Assembly: GCA_020912385.1 (NCBI GenBank)
Contig: CP087213.1
Span: forward strand, 1,922,001 to 1,986,000
Length of the DNA: 64,000 bases
From: Neofusicoccum parvum
Taxonomy: Eukaryota > Ascomycota > Dothideomycetes > Botryosphaeriales > Botryosphaeriaceae
Direction: 5' to 3'
This document shows positions 31,230 to 42,649 of the stretch, one piece after another. The notes beneath the pieces were generated by a model that was given only the letters and a program-made list of their open reading frames with translations, had not been told where the DNA came from and made no database searches. Position numbers and translations under genes: made by a program. The first letter of the stretch is position 1. The number at the start of each line of letters is the position of its first letter.

Positions 31230-32048
31230 ATGTCGACCTCCGACGCGTCCCAGATCTGCACCGCCGCCCTCAACCACACCATCACCCCTTCAGCCGCCGC
31301 CACGTCGCTCACCGCCCCGGCCGCCTCCGTGCTCGCCGACCCCCAAGCCGTCGAGGACGCGCTCTGGGAGATCTGGAACGCGCTCCTCGCCAGCGCGACG
31401 CGCACCGCGCCGGACCAGCAGGGCCCGCTGGTCGACCTCCTCGATGCCGTGAAGCAGCTGCGCGGCGCGAGCGGCGAGGCCGTGGAGTTTGAGTTCTGGG
31501 GCGCCAAGACGACGTGGAAGGAGCTGCCGTCGCTGGGCATGGTGTTCAGGGAGCAGTATGGCTTGGGTACGTTGCTTGCGCTCTTTTCTTGCTTTCGCGG
31601 AAGCTGACTTTGCTGGGGTGCAGAATCTGACAATGGCGGGTCGGGGTTCGTCAATCTCAATGCTTTTGCTGCGAGGCTGACTGCGGCCGGAGTGCTTGAT
31701 CTCTCGCTCTATGGTATCTGGACTCTGCGGTCAGTCCTGGAGGATCAGGAGCCTGGCCAAGCAGCTGTTGAGGAGAGGTCAAGAGGATTAGAGAGTGTGG
31801 CAGTGTGGTTCGTGTACTCGGGCAGGAGTATGTTGGAGCTTAGTAGAGAGGAGAAAGTTTTTGAGGGAGCTGTAGCGGTTCCGGGGAAGAGTATTGCTGA
31901 CAAACAATGGAAGGGGTACAGCAAGGAAAGGTGGGAGCTTTGGGTTGTAAGATTTAGAAAGTTGCATGAGTTGGCTATTGCCGGTGAAGAGAACGGCATT
32001 GTGGAGAAGGCCGCAGCAGAGATTGACAAGATTTCGCAGGCCAAATAG
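31230..32048 (+). CDS. DUF3632 family protein, 253 aa
   Basis: Two exons: 31230-31566 and 31624-32048, joined as YGL-ESDNGG through a 57-base intron with gtacgt donor and gcag acceptor. The N-terminal part is helical (QAVEDALWEIWNALLASATR). After it come WGAKTTWKELPSLGMVFREQ, a LNAFAARLTAAGVLDLSLYGIWTLR segment (described by its key residues N-F-A-RL and L-YGIW-LR), and a conserved VAVWFVYSG. These features are those of the fungal DUF3632 family, cytosolic helical proteins found almost only in filamentous ascomycetes and often expanded. No biochemical role is known to me. The length is normal and the gene looks intact. Confidence 0.82.
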
Positions 32049-32827
32049 GGCATAGTTCCATTTCTCCAAAATTAACTACATTATCCGCATGGCGAGCTTT
32101 CAATATTCAACAGTAGATGCTTAGCCCCATAAAGACTGGTGATGATGAGGCATTCATTCCTTCCGACTTTTATGAAGGACACACATCTGACTAGTTGGAT
32201 TCACGTATCTTCGTAGGTTTCTATATTTTTGAATATGAACTTTTTAGCTAATCCGTAGTCACTCGAGATACACGGTTCAAAGAGTGTACCAAGTGTCTAA
32301 TTAAGTCCTTTGCTGTGGAAAAACGTTCTACATGGTGAGGGAAAATAGGAGATGAAGTTTAGAGCGCCATTTCTTGCTTCATTTTGACTCAGAATGCAAA
32401 AATATCTTAATTAAACTTATCTATATCTCTTTATACTCCAATGCTTAACGTCATGTTGATCGGGAAATATGGGCCTTATCATTGTCGAATTGGTCTGGGA
32501 TGGGCGTTTTTGGCACGTTGGGTTCAAGCGGAGCCGCAGTTTGAGACGATACTCCTTCGATGAGAATTGGCAGCGCCTACTTGATGAGGGCGATTTGTTG
32601 GGAAATTCTGGAAATTGAACTACCTTTGCCTTTTTCCTTTCAGTACGCACAGTTATCTGGGGTCTGGTTGATGTTTGCTTAGAGCGGCAAGTAACTGTTT
32701 CATGATTGGTTGCGGACATGGGTACAGACATGTTATGGGCGTTTTTCCTGGAAATATGTTTTTGTTTTCAGATATTGCATTCGATTCCTCCTTAAAATTC
32801 TGCTCCGACAATTGATTGATGAAGGCT
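32049..32827. other. AT-rich convergent intergenic region
   Basis: About 780 bases, clearly AT-richer than the surrounding genes, between the convergent DUF3632 and P450 genes. I see no coding sequence or RNA gene in it. Confidence 0.55.
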
Positions 32828-34502
32828 TCACGCTTCTGTTCTCCTGGAAAGGTAGAACTCGACCCCTTCCTGACGCACAAACCAAGCGTTTGTGAGTTTC
32901 CACTCCGCCTTCGGATTCACCAGCTCAATCTGTTGAGACCGGTCAGTAACCTTTCAGGTGAATAACTTCCGTGACACTCACCTCATATCTCAAGAACAAG
33001 CTCGGGATCAGCTTGTAGATCTCCAGCAAGCTAATATTCTTGCCGATGCACGTCCTCGGACCCATCCCAAACGTCATGGTCGCCCTGGTCATCCTCTGCA
33101 GCCTCTCATTCCACTGCGCCTTGCTTTCCCCCTCCGCCTGCAGCCACCTCTCCGGCCTAAAAGCATCCACCTCCTCTCCGAACACGCGCTCATCCCTATG
33201 CACCACCCACGGGCTCGCCCCCACAATCGTGCCCGGCCGCAGGTAACGGCCGTCCGCCAGCCTCAACCCGCCCTCTGGCACCACCCTCTCCAGCATCAAC
33301 CCCACCGCCGGATGCAGCCTCAACGCCTCCTTGACCACCGCGTCGAAATACACCAGCTCCTGACTCTCCCTCCACGTCGCCAGCTCGCCCAGCCCGCCCT
33401 CCCTCCTCGCCGCCTCCAGCTCCGCCATCAGCCGCCGGTGCACGCGCGGATGCTTCAGCACGTAGTAGATCACAGCGCGCAGGCTGATGGCCGTGGTGTC
33501 GCTGCCGGCGAACACGTTGGTCACGACGTAGCTGAAGACCTGCAAGTCATCCACGACGGCCGGGTGCGCCGCCCGCGCCTCGAAGAAGCGCGCCATGAAG
33601 TCGCGCCGCGGCTGCTCGGCGCCCTTCTCACGGCGCTCCGCCAGCCGCTCGTCCAGCCGCGCCCGCGAGAAGCGCGCGACGGGCCCGGTCGCGCCGGCGC
33701 CGAGGAGGCGCTGCCGCAGCGGGTTTTTGATGAGGAGGTGGTCGAGCCAGGGGATCTGCCCGACGACCGCGTTGTAGTCCATGGTCGTGTTCAGGTCCGC
33801 GATGATGTGGTCGATGTCGCGGCCGTGACTGAGGAAGCCGAGCGGGCGGCTGCAGGTGAGCTCGCCGATCACGTCGAAGGCGTAGTATTGGAGCCAGTCG
33901 AAGAGCGGGCAGGGCGTGGAGGTGCCGGGGGAGGAGGCGTAGAGTCGGTCGAGCTGGGAGAAGAAGAGGGTGATGGTGTTGTCGACGAAGGGCTCGAATT
34001 CGGTGAGGGTCGTCATGGAGTAGGCGTTGGCGATGGGGCGTTTGATGTTGGCGTGGTGTTGCTCCGAGAGGGAGGTGAAGAGCGTGACGGTGGGTTTGCC
34101 GGCGGCCATTTGTTGCTGAACGGCGTAGAAGTTGCTCTGATGGCCTGTCAGTTGAATGCCGTATCAGAACCCAGGGTCCTGGACAGCGTTTCTTGCCTTC
34201 ACGAAGCCGGAGTTGATGCCATAGACGACCTTAATGTCGTTCATGTTCCTGATGCTGACCACATTTGGCCCAAGCCGGACATTGTCTCCGTGCTTCCGGT
34301 GCAGTGCATTCAAGGTAAGATCGTTCCTGCCCTTTGAAACATCGTAAAGCCTCCATAAATTGGTGAACTTCGCCAGCAAGGGTCCTGGGATTCCACGTAG
34401 GCCTGCAGTGAAATAGTTGCGTACAAAGTGGACGAGGACGGCGACTACAGCTACAAGCCATAGGTGCTGTATGAACAGCGTACTCAGTGTCTCGAAAATC
34501 AT
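32828..34502 (-). CDS. Cytochrome P450, pisatin-demethylase-like
   Basis: Three exons: 34502-34197, 34136-32982 and 32929-32828; 520 residues. Intron 1 (34137-34196) has a GC donor (AAG|gcaaga) and an aactgac branch; intron 2 is normal. An N-terminal anchor (LWLVAVVAVLVHFVRNYF) is followed by the Pro/Gly hinge GIPGP. The I-helix oxygen motif is VFAGSDTTAIS, the K-helix ExxR is EALR, and the PERF-type motif is FRPERW. The haem loop is FGMGPRTCIG with Cys465 as the ligand. The sequence around GINSGFVKSNFY resembles the pisatin demethylase (CYP57/CYP-like) group of monooxygenases. It is ER-anchored and needs P450 reductase. No biosynthetic backbone gene is adjacent, so a detoxifying or tailoring role cannot be told apart. 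Confidence 0.92.
34137..34196 (-). other. Non-canonical GC-AG intron in the P450 gene
   Basis: The donor reads AAG|GCAAGA, an almost perfect GC-donor consensus, with a ctgac branch site and a catcag acceptor. Removing 60 bases joins GFVK to SNFYAVQQQ in frame, as expected for the family. No GT donor exists at this place. Confidence 0.8.
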
Positions 34503-36355
34503 CTTGAGGAACTTCTCGCGAGCCTCTGACGTTGCCCTTTGGAGATGCGGTCATAAGACTCGGGCGAAAGATGATTGGAAGGAGCATATAACTAACCCAG
34601 ACGGAAGTGTTCCGCTCCCCGCATCTCCGCATTTTCGGCCCTCTCGGGGCTCGGGCAATCAACACGCCCTGATTGATCTACGAAATAAGCGTTATACTTC
34701 GACCAAATAGTGGCGGAAAAATTCCGTAGCTTTTGAAGTCTAAAATAAGCCCGCTGCTGCTCGACGTCGCGGAATAACTTCGAAGTGTTGTGCCTGCCCT
34801 GATACGTTACACGTCCTTTCCCAGGGGCAATCAAAGCCCCAGGCTCTTCTACCAGCTGAGTGTTTGACAGAAATACCTCGAAATATACTCTTAACGTGTG
34901 CGGTCTTACCCTCAGAGTTCCGGACTATGGAAGAGACCTCGTCTTAACTTTCACATAATCGTCCGCGGTGTAGAACTGAACTTACGTATCGAAACCGCGA
35001 ATGCAGGTGTCAAGATTTCCTGATGAGCTCCATCAATGGTCAGTGATGTTTTGCAGCAAAAGGGAATGTTAAAAGGTTGATTTAAGAGATCGAGCTGTAG
35101 ATAGTAGCCTCCGGGCCTCGGATCATGATGTTAGGCACGGTAACGTGATGTGTGTATGTATGATTGATGATGGACTTGGGATCGTAATTCCTCGCCAAGT
35201 AAGGCTACCTACTATGTGCTTTCCCCATTCGAATCCTGATAGTAGATGTACGACAGGAATCCCACGCCTGTCATCGGCAGAAGATGAGAAAGCTAAGAGC
35301 GCGCAAGGGCGAGCTTCGGAGTGAGTCGTTTAATGACCACATTCTCTTGAAGTAAATGGGAGAGGCATGCCTAGTATATTAGAGTTTGGCAGACAGAGTT
35401 CCACACGCTGTTCGTCAGGCCTTACTCAACTGACTTCCAGAAGCACGGGGCTACAAAACCCGCTCGCCTCATTAAACCAACCACACAACCCATTCCTTCC
35501 TCGTGAGCAGGCACTATACCAATGCCTGACGTATTCCATACCCCCAACTTCGCACGTGCATGTATACCGGATGATCCGTCGCCAAACGTTAAAAGCCTCG
35601 CACTTCTACACTCGGTTCCTTTCCTCCAGGTCCACGACCAACGGTACAGTCTGGCTCACCGCCTACAAAACGTTGAACTTGCTGTTTTAGCGACACGTAT
35701 GCAAGGCCCACTGTGGCTGGGAGAATCGCGCGCCACGTCCGTCGATTGTAGCACTACGTCTTATGTAAAGCTCCCTCCGACTAGTTTCTAGTCTTCTCTC
35801 TCAATCTTGTGGATCAGCATTGAGCAGCGATGACGATGCTAAGCATATTCGATTGCTGATGGCCTGAAATGCGGCCAATTGTTGTAGCTCGCCAACGAAG
35901 GCTGTGTTCTTTCTTGGGCCATATGTATCCACTGGTACATAGGTCATGTCCCAACCCGAAAGGAGAGAAAAGAATGAAGTAAAGTATTAGCGGCCGAAGA
36001 AATGTTGTTAAGGGGGCCTCAAGGTGTACTTCGGCAAAAGCGTCGAGTCTTTCCGCTTTTGAGCCTCCTTCACAGCCTTGAGGTTTGTCCCATGTACAGA
36101 ATTCAAGTCTCCGAATGTTTCTACGGTCAGGAGATCAGTTCGTTTGTAAGATAGCTCCTTCAATTGAATATCATGTTCCACGAACATGAATTCGCTCAGA
36201 TGATTCACAATAGAGCCTCGAAAAACCTGCATCGACATGACCAGCAGTCGCCACAAAACGCAGGCACCAGATTGGAGGAAGCAAAACGCATCAATTAGAA
36301 TCGCACTCGCTAACGCGCAATTCCCGGAACTCCCCCAGAAGCCACTTCTCGCAAT
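34503..36355. other. Longest gene-poor stretch of the accessory region, about 1.85 kb
   Basis: No supported gene. Several frames of 60 to 110 codons are open on both strands, but they show no motifs. The region is moderately AT-rich, and a relic of decayed sequence is possible. The left end holds the P450 promoter and leader. Confidence 0.45.
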
Positions 36356-37321
36356 CTAACCCCTCCTCCGAGTGCTGGGGCTCTTAGCCTTGTTCGGCGT
36401 CGCCGTCGACGTAGCCAGAGGCTTGCCCGAGCTCTTCTCCTTCGCCTGAACCGTCTTCTTGTTCTTCTTGCCCTTCGAACCCGTCTTGCCATTGCTAGCC
36501 GGGGCATTCCAGTAGTACACCATCTGGATCGCCAGCACCGCGTTAAGCAGGAACCCAGCCACAAACCCAAACAAGATAAGCGTATCGCCGACCTCCTGCA
36601 TCGTCGTGAAGATGCGCGAGAGGGAGCCGAGGAGGTAGTTGAAGACCTGCGCACACCACACCTATCAGCCTTCCGCACCACCACGAGAAAGACAGGGAGA
36701 ACCACTCACCGCAAACGCGCTCAACTGTCCCGTCCCGCCCTGCCGATAAACCTCGACGATCTGCGGCGCCTTGCTCGCAATGCTCAGCACGCCGCCAGCC
36801 GCCTGCAGCGCCGCCAGCGTCTTCGCGTCCACGATGCCCTGGTCGAACAGGGCGTAGCCAGCCGCCGCCAGACCAGCAACCCAGGCGGCGGCGCCGGCGT
36901 CCCTGCCCTTGAAGTGCAGCACGAGCGCGGCGATGGCCACGTTCTGCACCGCGATCAGCGCCGTCTCGCCGTACGTGCTGAACGGGAAGCCGCTGCGCGC
37001 GTTGTACGCCAGCCCGATCAGGTAGCTGCTCGTCTCCAGCAGGTACGACAGGAACGAGATGCCCTCGGCCGACTGCGACCGCAGCAGCTTCACCAGCTGC
37101 GGGATCTTCACCACCGACGACGCCCCGATGATGCCGATCCCCAGCCCTTTGCTGATGGCGAGCTTGACGCAGTCCGGGTAGTTGAGCGGGTCGATATCCT
37201 GGATCAGCTTGGTGTAGCACTTCGGGCCCAGCAGCGACACGCCCGTGTCGACGATGGGCCGGGGGAGGTTGTGCGTGATGGGCTGGAGGGCGGTGCGGAC
37301 CGTGTCGAGGGCGGCGTCCAT
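36356..37321 (-). CDS. MPDU1: PQ-loop protein, mannose-P-dolichol utilisation defect 1 (MPDU1) homologue
   Basis: Two exons: 37321-36710 and 36646-36356; 300 residues, one 63-base intron (gtgagt, gctgata, gcgcag). The N-terminal segment contains GPKCYTKLIQDIDPLNYPDC, typical of MPDU1/Lec35 proteins. Two PQ-loop repeats follow, seen as KIPQLVKLLRSQSAEGISF and KAPQIVEVYRQGGTGQLS, each with three-helix architecture for about seven transmembrane segments. The C-terminal tail is strongly basic and Lys/Ser/Thr-rich (KGKKNKK). In animals MPDU1 is an ER membrane protein needed to use mannose- and glucose-P-dolichol in N-glycosylation and GPI synthesis. The fungal role is inferred from homology. Confidence 0.9.
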
Positions 37322-37986
37322 GGTGGGCGGAGTGTTGCGCGGAAACGCGTGGAGTTGGCTGAGGGATGGAGGAGGGTCGAGGAATGAGAGGAGGGAAAGG
37401 AGGAGGTGGGGCGGAGGGGAAGGCGTGGTTGTTGTTCGGACGCGAGTTGTGGAAAGCTGTTCGGAATATTTCGAGCCTCACTGGCCCCATGATGCAACTG
37501 TCCGTCCCCGGATCGCCGGGTAGCCTCGGCGTTTCCTAAGACGGACGCCAGCGCGCTCTGCCCCAGAAGCGACATTGCAGCTCAACCCTGGAAACGAGGC
37601 CCCGTGAAAGCTCCAACGCAGCGAAGCTTTCAGGAGCTCGCGTGTCTGTCGAGCTTCACCTGATCTCTTCCATGCAAATAATCGACGTCACCAAAGCAAA
37701 GACCACGCATGTCATCACGATGCATCAGCCGCAAACCACTCTTAGCAATCATATCCATTGACCTTGACCCAAGAAGAATACACAAAACGCCCGTACAGTC
37801 ATAACCTTTTTTCGCTTTTATCCCTCAGCAACCCTTCTTCATCCAAGAGCTACCCGAAACCAGCCTCCACCGCCATCAGAATCAGACTCACCTCGTATAT
37901 TCCCAGGCCCAAGCAAAAGAGACCCGCTCTTCCCATCGCCGTGATAGCCATCCACATAGCAAACACTACACCATCTCTTCACGTGC
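37322..37986. other. Promoter region of the MPDU1-like gene
   Basis: About 665 bases between the upstream end of the MPDU1-like gene and the 3' end of the AT-hook gene, both on the minus strand. No gene seen. Confidence 0.5.
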
Positions 37987-40812
37987 TTAGATCTGCCGCT
38001 CGCCCTCCGCCTCTGCCGACCCACCAAACATCGGCGCCACGGGGGCCGCTCCACCCGCCGGAGCCATGGGTGCGCCCATGTTCGCAACGGGCACCGGGGG
38101 CTGGACAGCAGGAGCGAGCGCCTCGCCCGTCAGAGCGGTGACAGCGGGAAGCACCGAGTCCGCGGGCTCCACAACCGCAGGCTCGAGGACGGGCGGCTGC
38201 ACCGCCGGGGCGGGCGCATTATCCTTCGCAACACCTTCTTCGGTCGCCGCGGCCGTCACGACCGCATCGACTGCCTCGACGATCTTCTCCGTCGTCTTGC
38301 CGTCGTTCTCCTCAATCTCGATCGCGGTGTCGAAGACCGTTGTTGATGCGCCGTCGTCCGGGTCGGCGACTTCCTCAGCGGTCGGCTGCAGCGAGACGGT
38401 GTGTACAGAAGGGCTGCGGACTGAGGGGGCACGCGAGCCGTGACGGTTGTTCTTCGTCGATTGAGGTGCTGCAGATGGTTGGCGGGAACTAGCGCGGGAA
38501 GAAGCGCGGGACGGCGGACGGGACGAGGCGCGAGGAGGGGCCAGGCTGGCGGTAGTCTCGATGGTAGTCTCCACCACGGGCGTGGCTGAGGCACCGTTAG
38601 GCGCAGCAGAAGCATCGCCGGCGGGCTCAACGACGGTGGCAGTCTCAGTGATGGTGGTAGAAATAGTCTGGCCATCCTTCTTGATCATGGTCGCCTCGCG
38701 GGTGATGACGGTGGTGTCGTCTTCACTGACGTCCTCGTCGCCGGCGCTCAAGAGTGCTGCGGCACCCTTGGGCGTACCGATCGTAAGGCCAAGAGCGTCG
38801 TCGTCTGACTTGGGCTCCTCGGGCTCGCTGGCCTCGCTAGCTGCGTCATCCTGAGCGGCAGGAGCTTTCTCGGCCTCCACAACGGGCTCTTCTTTAGCAC
38901 CATCGGTGGTATCAGGTACAGGCTCAGTCGCCTTCTGCGGGACAGCGTTGTCGACATCTGCGACCTCACCGGCAATACCGAGGATAGAGTGCCACTCGTC
39001 AGGGCGGACATTGCTGACACTAAGACGGCTTTGCTTGAAGAGTTGCATGTTCTCCAGAGGCTGGCTTTCCTTGGACAGCACCCTCAAGGCATCCAATGTC
39101 ACTGTTTCTGGACGGGCAAACTTGCGGCGGAAGGCAACCTTCACACACTGCCAAGTGGGCTTCTCCCGCTTGGACTTGGAGTCGTAGTAAGGGTGATCAG
39201 AGTCGAAAGCGCTCTCATCCGGAGCAGCCTCTTCAACGATCTCCATAATGCCAACAATGCCAGGCTTCTTGCAATTGGAATGATAGAAGAAGGCCAGATC
39301 ACCCTTCTTCATGGCGATCATGTGGTTCTTCGCAACGTGGTTGCGGACACCATCCCAGGCTTCCGGTTCGCTCGCCGCCGCGAGATCGTCAATGGAGAAC
39401 TTGACATCTTTACCGTTTTCGACGCGGGATTCAGGTTCAGCCTTCATCAGCCAGTAAGCAAGACCATTCACCGGGTCGCGCTCGATACCAGTGGTTCCAG
39501 TAGCCTTCTTCGGCTCAGCCGCTTTCTTGGGCTCAGCAGCCTTCGTCGACTTCTTGCCACGAGCACTGGATTCGCCAGGGGCGTCGTCTTTGGTAGCTTT
39601 AGGAGTAGCCGCAGCCTTCTTCGGCTTCGGTGCTGCTTTGGCTGGCTTTGCTTCCTTCGCTACATCAGCCGATTCTGGGGCGGTTTCACTCTTCGAAGGG
39701 CGGCCGCGGCGTTTAGCAGTCGGTTCCTCAGCCTGCTCTCCAGAGTCCTTGGCAGGCCTACCCCGTTTCTTGCCTTTATTTGCCTCCTCAGTCTTGGTCT
39801 CAGCAGGAGTGGCACTCTTGGATGGGCGTCCGGAAGGCTTAGGGGCTGCTTCAGCAGCAGTTGTGTCCGTGCTTTCCTTCGAGGCGCTCTTAGCCTTGCC
39901 CTTTTTGGCAACTGGAGCATCCGTAGCAGGCTCCTCGTCTTTCTTTGCAGCCTTGCCACGGCCTTTCGGTGCCTCAGTTACCTCCTCAGTGGCCTTCTTA
40001 GCCGGACCTCGTCCGCGCTTCTTCGGGGCCTCAGCAGGCTCCTCTGTATCCTTTTCCTTAGCCGCTGCTCTGCCCTTCTTCTTTGGCGGCTCCGCAGCCT
40101 CTTCCACTGCATTCTCTTCCGGAGCCTTTGCAGCTCGTCCACGCTTCTTTGGGGCCGGGGCAGGTTCGTCTGTCTTCTCTTCACTAGCTTTGGCGGGTCT
40201 TCCGCGTTTCTTGGGTGGCTCAGGGGCTTCTTCGGTGGTGGTTGTGGTGTCCTTAGCGGCAGCCCGTCCACGCTTCTTAGGCGGCTCAGGGGCCTCATCA
40301 ACAGTCTTATCCTTGGCGGCAGCTTTGCCGCGCTTCTTGGGAGGCTCCGCTACTTCTTCCTCGACAGCTTTCTCCTCAGAAGCTTTCTCTTCAGACGCCT
40401 TCGCAGCAGGCCGGCCGCGCTTCTTCGGTTGCTTGGGCTCCTCCGCGGGCTTCTCCTCAGCAGCCTTAGCAGCCGGTCTCCCGCGCTTCTTCGGAGGCTC
40501 CGGTGCCGTCTCCTCCGGCTCCGTTTCCACCTCTTTAGCAGCCGCAGCCTTGCCACGGCCACGCTTCGGGGCGGGCTCGGTCACAGCAGGCTCCTCAACC
40601 GGCACAGCAGCAGCTTTCTTCCCGCGCTTGGCCGTAGGCGCGGCAGGTTGGCCCGGCTCCTCCGTCGTCTTCTTGGCCGCGCCCCTCCCACGCTTCTTCG
40701 GGGCTTCCTCGACAACAGGCTCCTCAGCCGCAGCCGGCCCCTCCACGTCCGCCTTCTTCGCGGCCGCCTTGCCACGGCCACGCTTCGGCGCCTCCTCTTG
40801 CTTCTTCTCCGC

Positions 40813-40845
<33 letters not shown>

Positions 40846-41232
40846 AGCCGCCTTCTTGCTCGGACGGCCCTTCTTCTTGGGCGGCGGCGGGGCGGCGCTC
40901 TCCTCCTGCACCGCCTCGTCGGCGGCCTGCTCGAGCTCCTCGTTCAGCTGCGCGCCAGCGCTCGCGTCCTCCTCTGCGCCCGCGTCGCCCGTGGTGTGCT
41001 TCGGCGGGCGGCCGCGACGGCCCTTGGCGGCAGGCGCGGCGGGCTTCGCAGATTTCGCGGGCGCGGGCTTCTCATCCTTTGGTGCGGCGGCGCCGCGCTT
41101 GGAGCGGGCGGGCGCGGCAGCGTCGTCGAGTTGGTCGTCGTTGTCGGCGACGGCGCGCGTCGCACGCGAGGACCTCGGGGTGTCGGGCGCAGCGGCAGCG
41201 GAGGCGGCAGACTTGCGCTTCCTGGGAGGCAT
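37987..41232 (-). CDS. AT-hook repeat array fused to an EVE domain, 1081 aa
   Basis: Intronless. Residues 1-580 are disordered and Lys/Ala/Glu/Pro-rich. They contain about 19 units built on PPKKRGRPAAK-like blocks separated by acidic linkers such as EEKPAEEP; about eight units keep the GRP core of AT-hooks, which insert into the minor groove of AT-rich DNA. From about residue 590 to 750 lies an EVE (PUA-like) domain: GLAYWLMKAEPESR, WDGVRNHVAKNHM, KKGDLAFFYHSN, and WQCVKVAFRRKF, close to THYN1. EVE domains bind modified bases or nucleotides in characterised members. The C-terminal 330 residues are low-complexity (Ser/Ala/Thr/Glu), with SR-type dipeptides. The start giving MPPRKRKSAA fits a nuclear protein. 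The overall role, chromatin binding linked to modified-base recognition, is inference. Confidence 0.88.
39690..41030 (-). repeat. Tandem AT-hook-like coding repeats
   Basis: About 19 degenerate units of roughly 50-80 bases encode KKRGRP/KKRGRA/PKRGRG cores followed by Ala-Ala-Lys and an acidic linker. The units differ in length and third-position bases, so the array is old rather than recently amplified. The repeat also keeps both other plus-strand frames open over long distances. A short (PE)n tract lies near 40810-40840. Confidence 0.8.
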
Positions 41233-42649
41233 GGCGACCGGCGTACGCTCGAAGGAGGGTACGGATGGGGCGCGAGGAATTGATGGGTGGCAGTGGCGGA
41301 GGGAAGAGGAGCGAGACGGAGTGGCGTGTTGGGGAGGTCGCGACGACGTGCAGCGGCGGCGGTGCAGCGCGGGCCCAAGCTCCTTGTTTACCTTCTCTCC
41401 GCTCCGCTCTTACGTCAACTTGGCGCCCGTTGTCGACACTCCGCCTGTCGCATCCCTGGCTGGCGCTGCCGGCGGTCCTGCGAGCTTACTCCTGCGCGTC
41501 ACTCGGCCCCCGATGCTGGCGCGCGAGAGACGTCGAGTCCAGCGGCGTCGGCAGTCCAGCGGTACCCCCGCACTGGCAGCGCAACGGCCGCGACTAATCA
41601 TGGGCCGCGAGTGCAAAGTAAGCTTGTTTCGCTGGGTTCCATACACGTTTCATTTCGTCTGTAGTCTTTGCAATTCTGTGGTCAGACTCTCGCTCAATGC
41701 CTCCTGCTGCGGGCGCAATTGAGCGCGCAACTGCTCGTCGCAGCGCCCCCACCTGTCTTGTGTCTCCGGATTCCTGTTCCCACACTGCAAATACGAATCC
41801 TCCATGCAAGACGTTTCGTTGTAAGCGGCTAAAGATGCTCCAATTGTTATCTTCAGCTCCTGGTCTTCTGGCATACGTGTACCCCCGATGATCGAACCGG
41901 AAGTGTTCCACATGGGTCCCTAGCCGCCACACCTTCAGTGAAGTATGTAAGCTGATTTCCACGGCTCGCTGCTGCGCTGCCAGATAACTTCGCGCGATAT
42001 TTCCTGCCATGGTTTAGTCCTTTGTCGTTTCTCCACAATTGGCTTTATCCGCCTTCATTTCATTGAAGTCAAATGAAAGCGGTTAGTTTTGGCCGAATTG
42101 TCTTGACTACTCGGCGCCAGACCGACAGCCACTGTTGAACAACCTTTTCCGATAGTACGTCTGACATTGATTGGCAGATTCTGCTGTTGAATCTCGCGTC
42201 TGGTAATATACGAAGAGAATGACATGTATACTTTCCCCATTCAGGGGGCATTTTAAGGCGAGCAGAGAGAAAATGGAAGTGCTCACTTACTAATCACCGC
42301 CCCTTCCGAACACCTTTAAAGAAGACTAATCAAAACTGAAGAGTGTCTCCGATGGCAGCCTTGATAGCGTCCAGGTGCCGCGCAAATCACGGGCAGGAGC
42401 AGTGAGTGACTGAACCCAGACAATACCACATAGACTTTCACGCTGAATGGCTGCACGGGATAGAAACGATTGTGCTCCATAATCGTCACTACTTCTCAAT
42501 ATTAAGAAAAAGATTGTTTCTACCCATCAACCGTCCTCATAAAAAAAACGCAGACTCCACCTCACCGGTCTACGTCCCTCTCATCTCAGAAACGCCGTCC
42601 CAGTCTATCCATCTCTCAAAACCACAAGCCGCAAAAGAGTTCCCAGACC
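41233..42649. other. Intergenic region with one weak small ORF
   Basis: About 1.4 kb. The left part is the promoter of the AT-hook gene and is GC-rich; the right part is AT-richer. Apart from a doubtful small frame at 41650-41913 nothing coding is seen. Confidence 0.45.
41650..41913 (-). CDS. Possible small protein, 87 aa, doubtful
   Basis: A minus-strand frame opens MWNTSGSIIGG and continues through a segment with Cys residues (SCMEDSYLQC, RWGRCDEQLRAQLRPQQ) to a Leu-rich helical end. The amino-acid pattern looks protein-like, and an upstream ATG at 42010 (MAGNIARSYLAAQQRAV) could supply a first exon through a weak gtgtgg donor. I cannot find a convincing intron and do not recognise the family. 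It may be a small helical mitochondrial-type protein or no gene at all. Confidence 0.28.
   Translation of the reverse strand: MWNTSGSIIGGTRMPEDQELKITIGASLAAYNETSCMEDSYLQCGNRNPETQDRWGRCDEQLRAQLRPQQEALSESLTTELQRLQTK

Noticed and set aside
32958..34337. A 459-codon plus-strand frame opposite the P450
   Set aside because: It is a His/Arg/Gln-rich translation of the antisense of a clear P450 with all motifs present; no independent signal supports it.
28154..36355. RIP-mutated transposon in the gene-poor region
   Set aside because: The gaps are moderately AT-rich, but I found no terminal repeats, no transposase or reverse transcriptase fragments and no strong CpA-to-TpA signature by eye.
26000..37000. 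A possible secondary-metabolite cluster (MFS permease, P450, acyltransferase, second MFS)
   Set aside because: No polyketide synthase, NRPS, terpene synthase or cluster-type transcription factor is present, and the genes are separated by long gaps and housekeeping genes.
38989..41722. Two plus-strand frames of more than 740 codons opposite the AT-hook gene
   Set aside because: They exist because the repeated Lys/Arg/Ala/Glu/Pro codons of the sense gene are almost free of stop complements. Their translations are Leu/Arg- or Ser/Ala-rich low-complexity strings without any domain.
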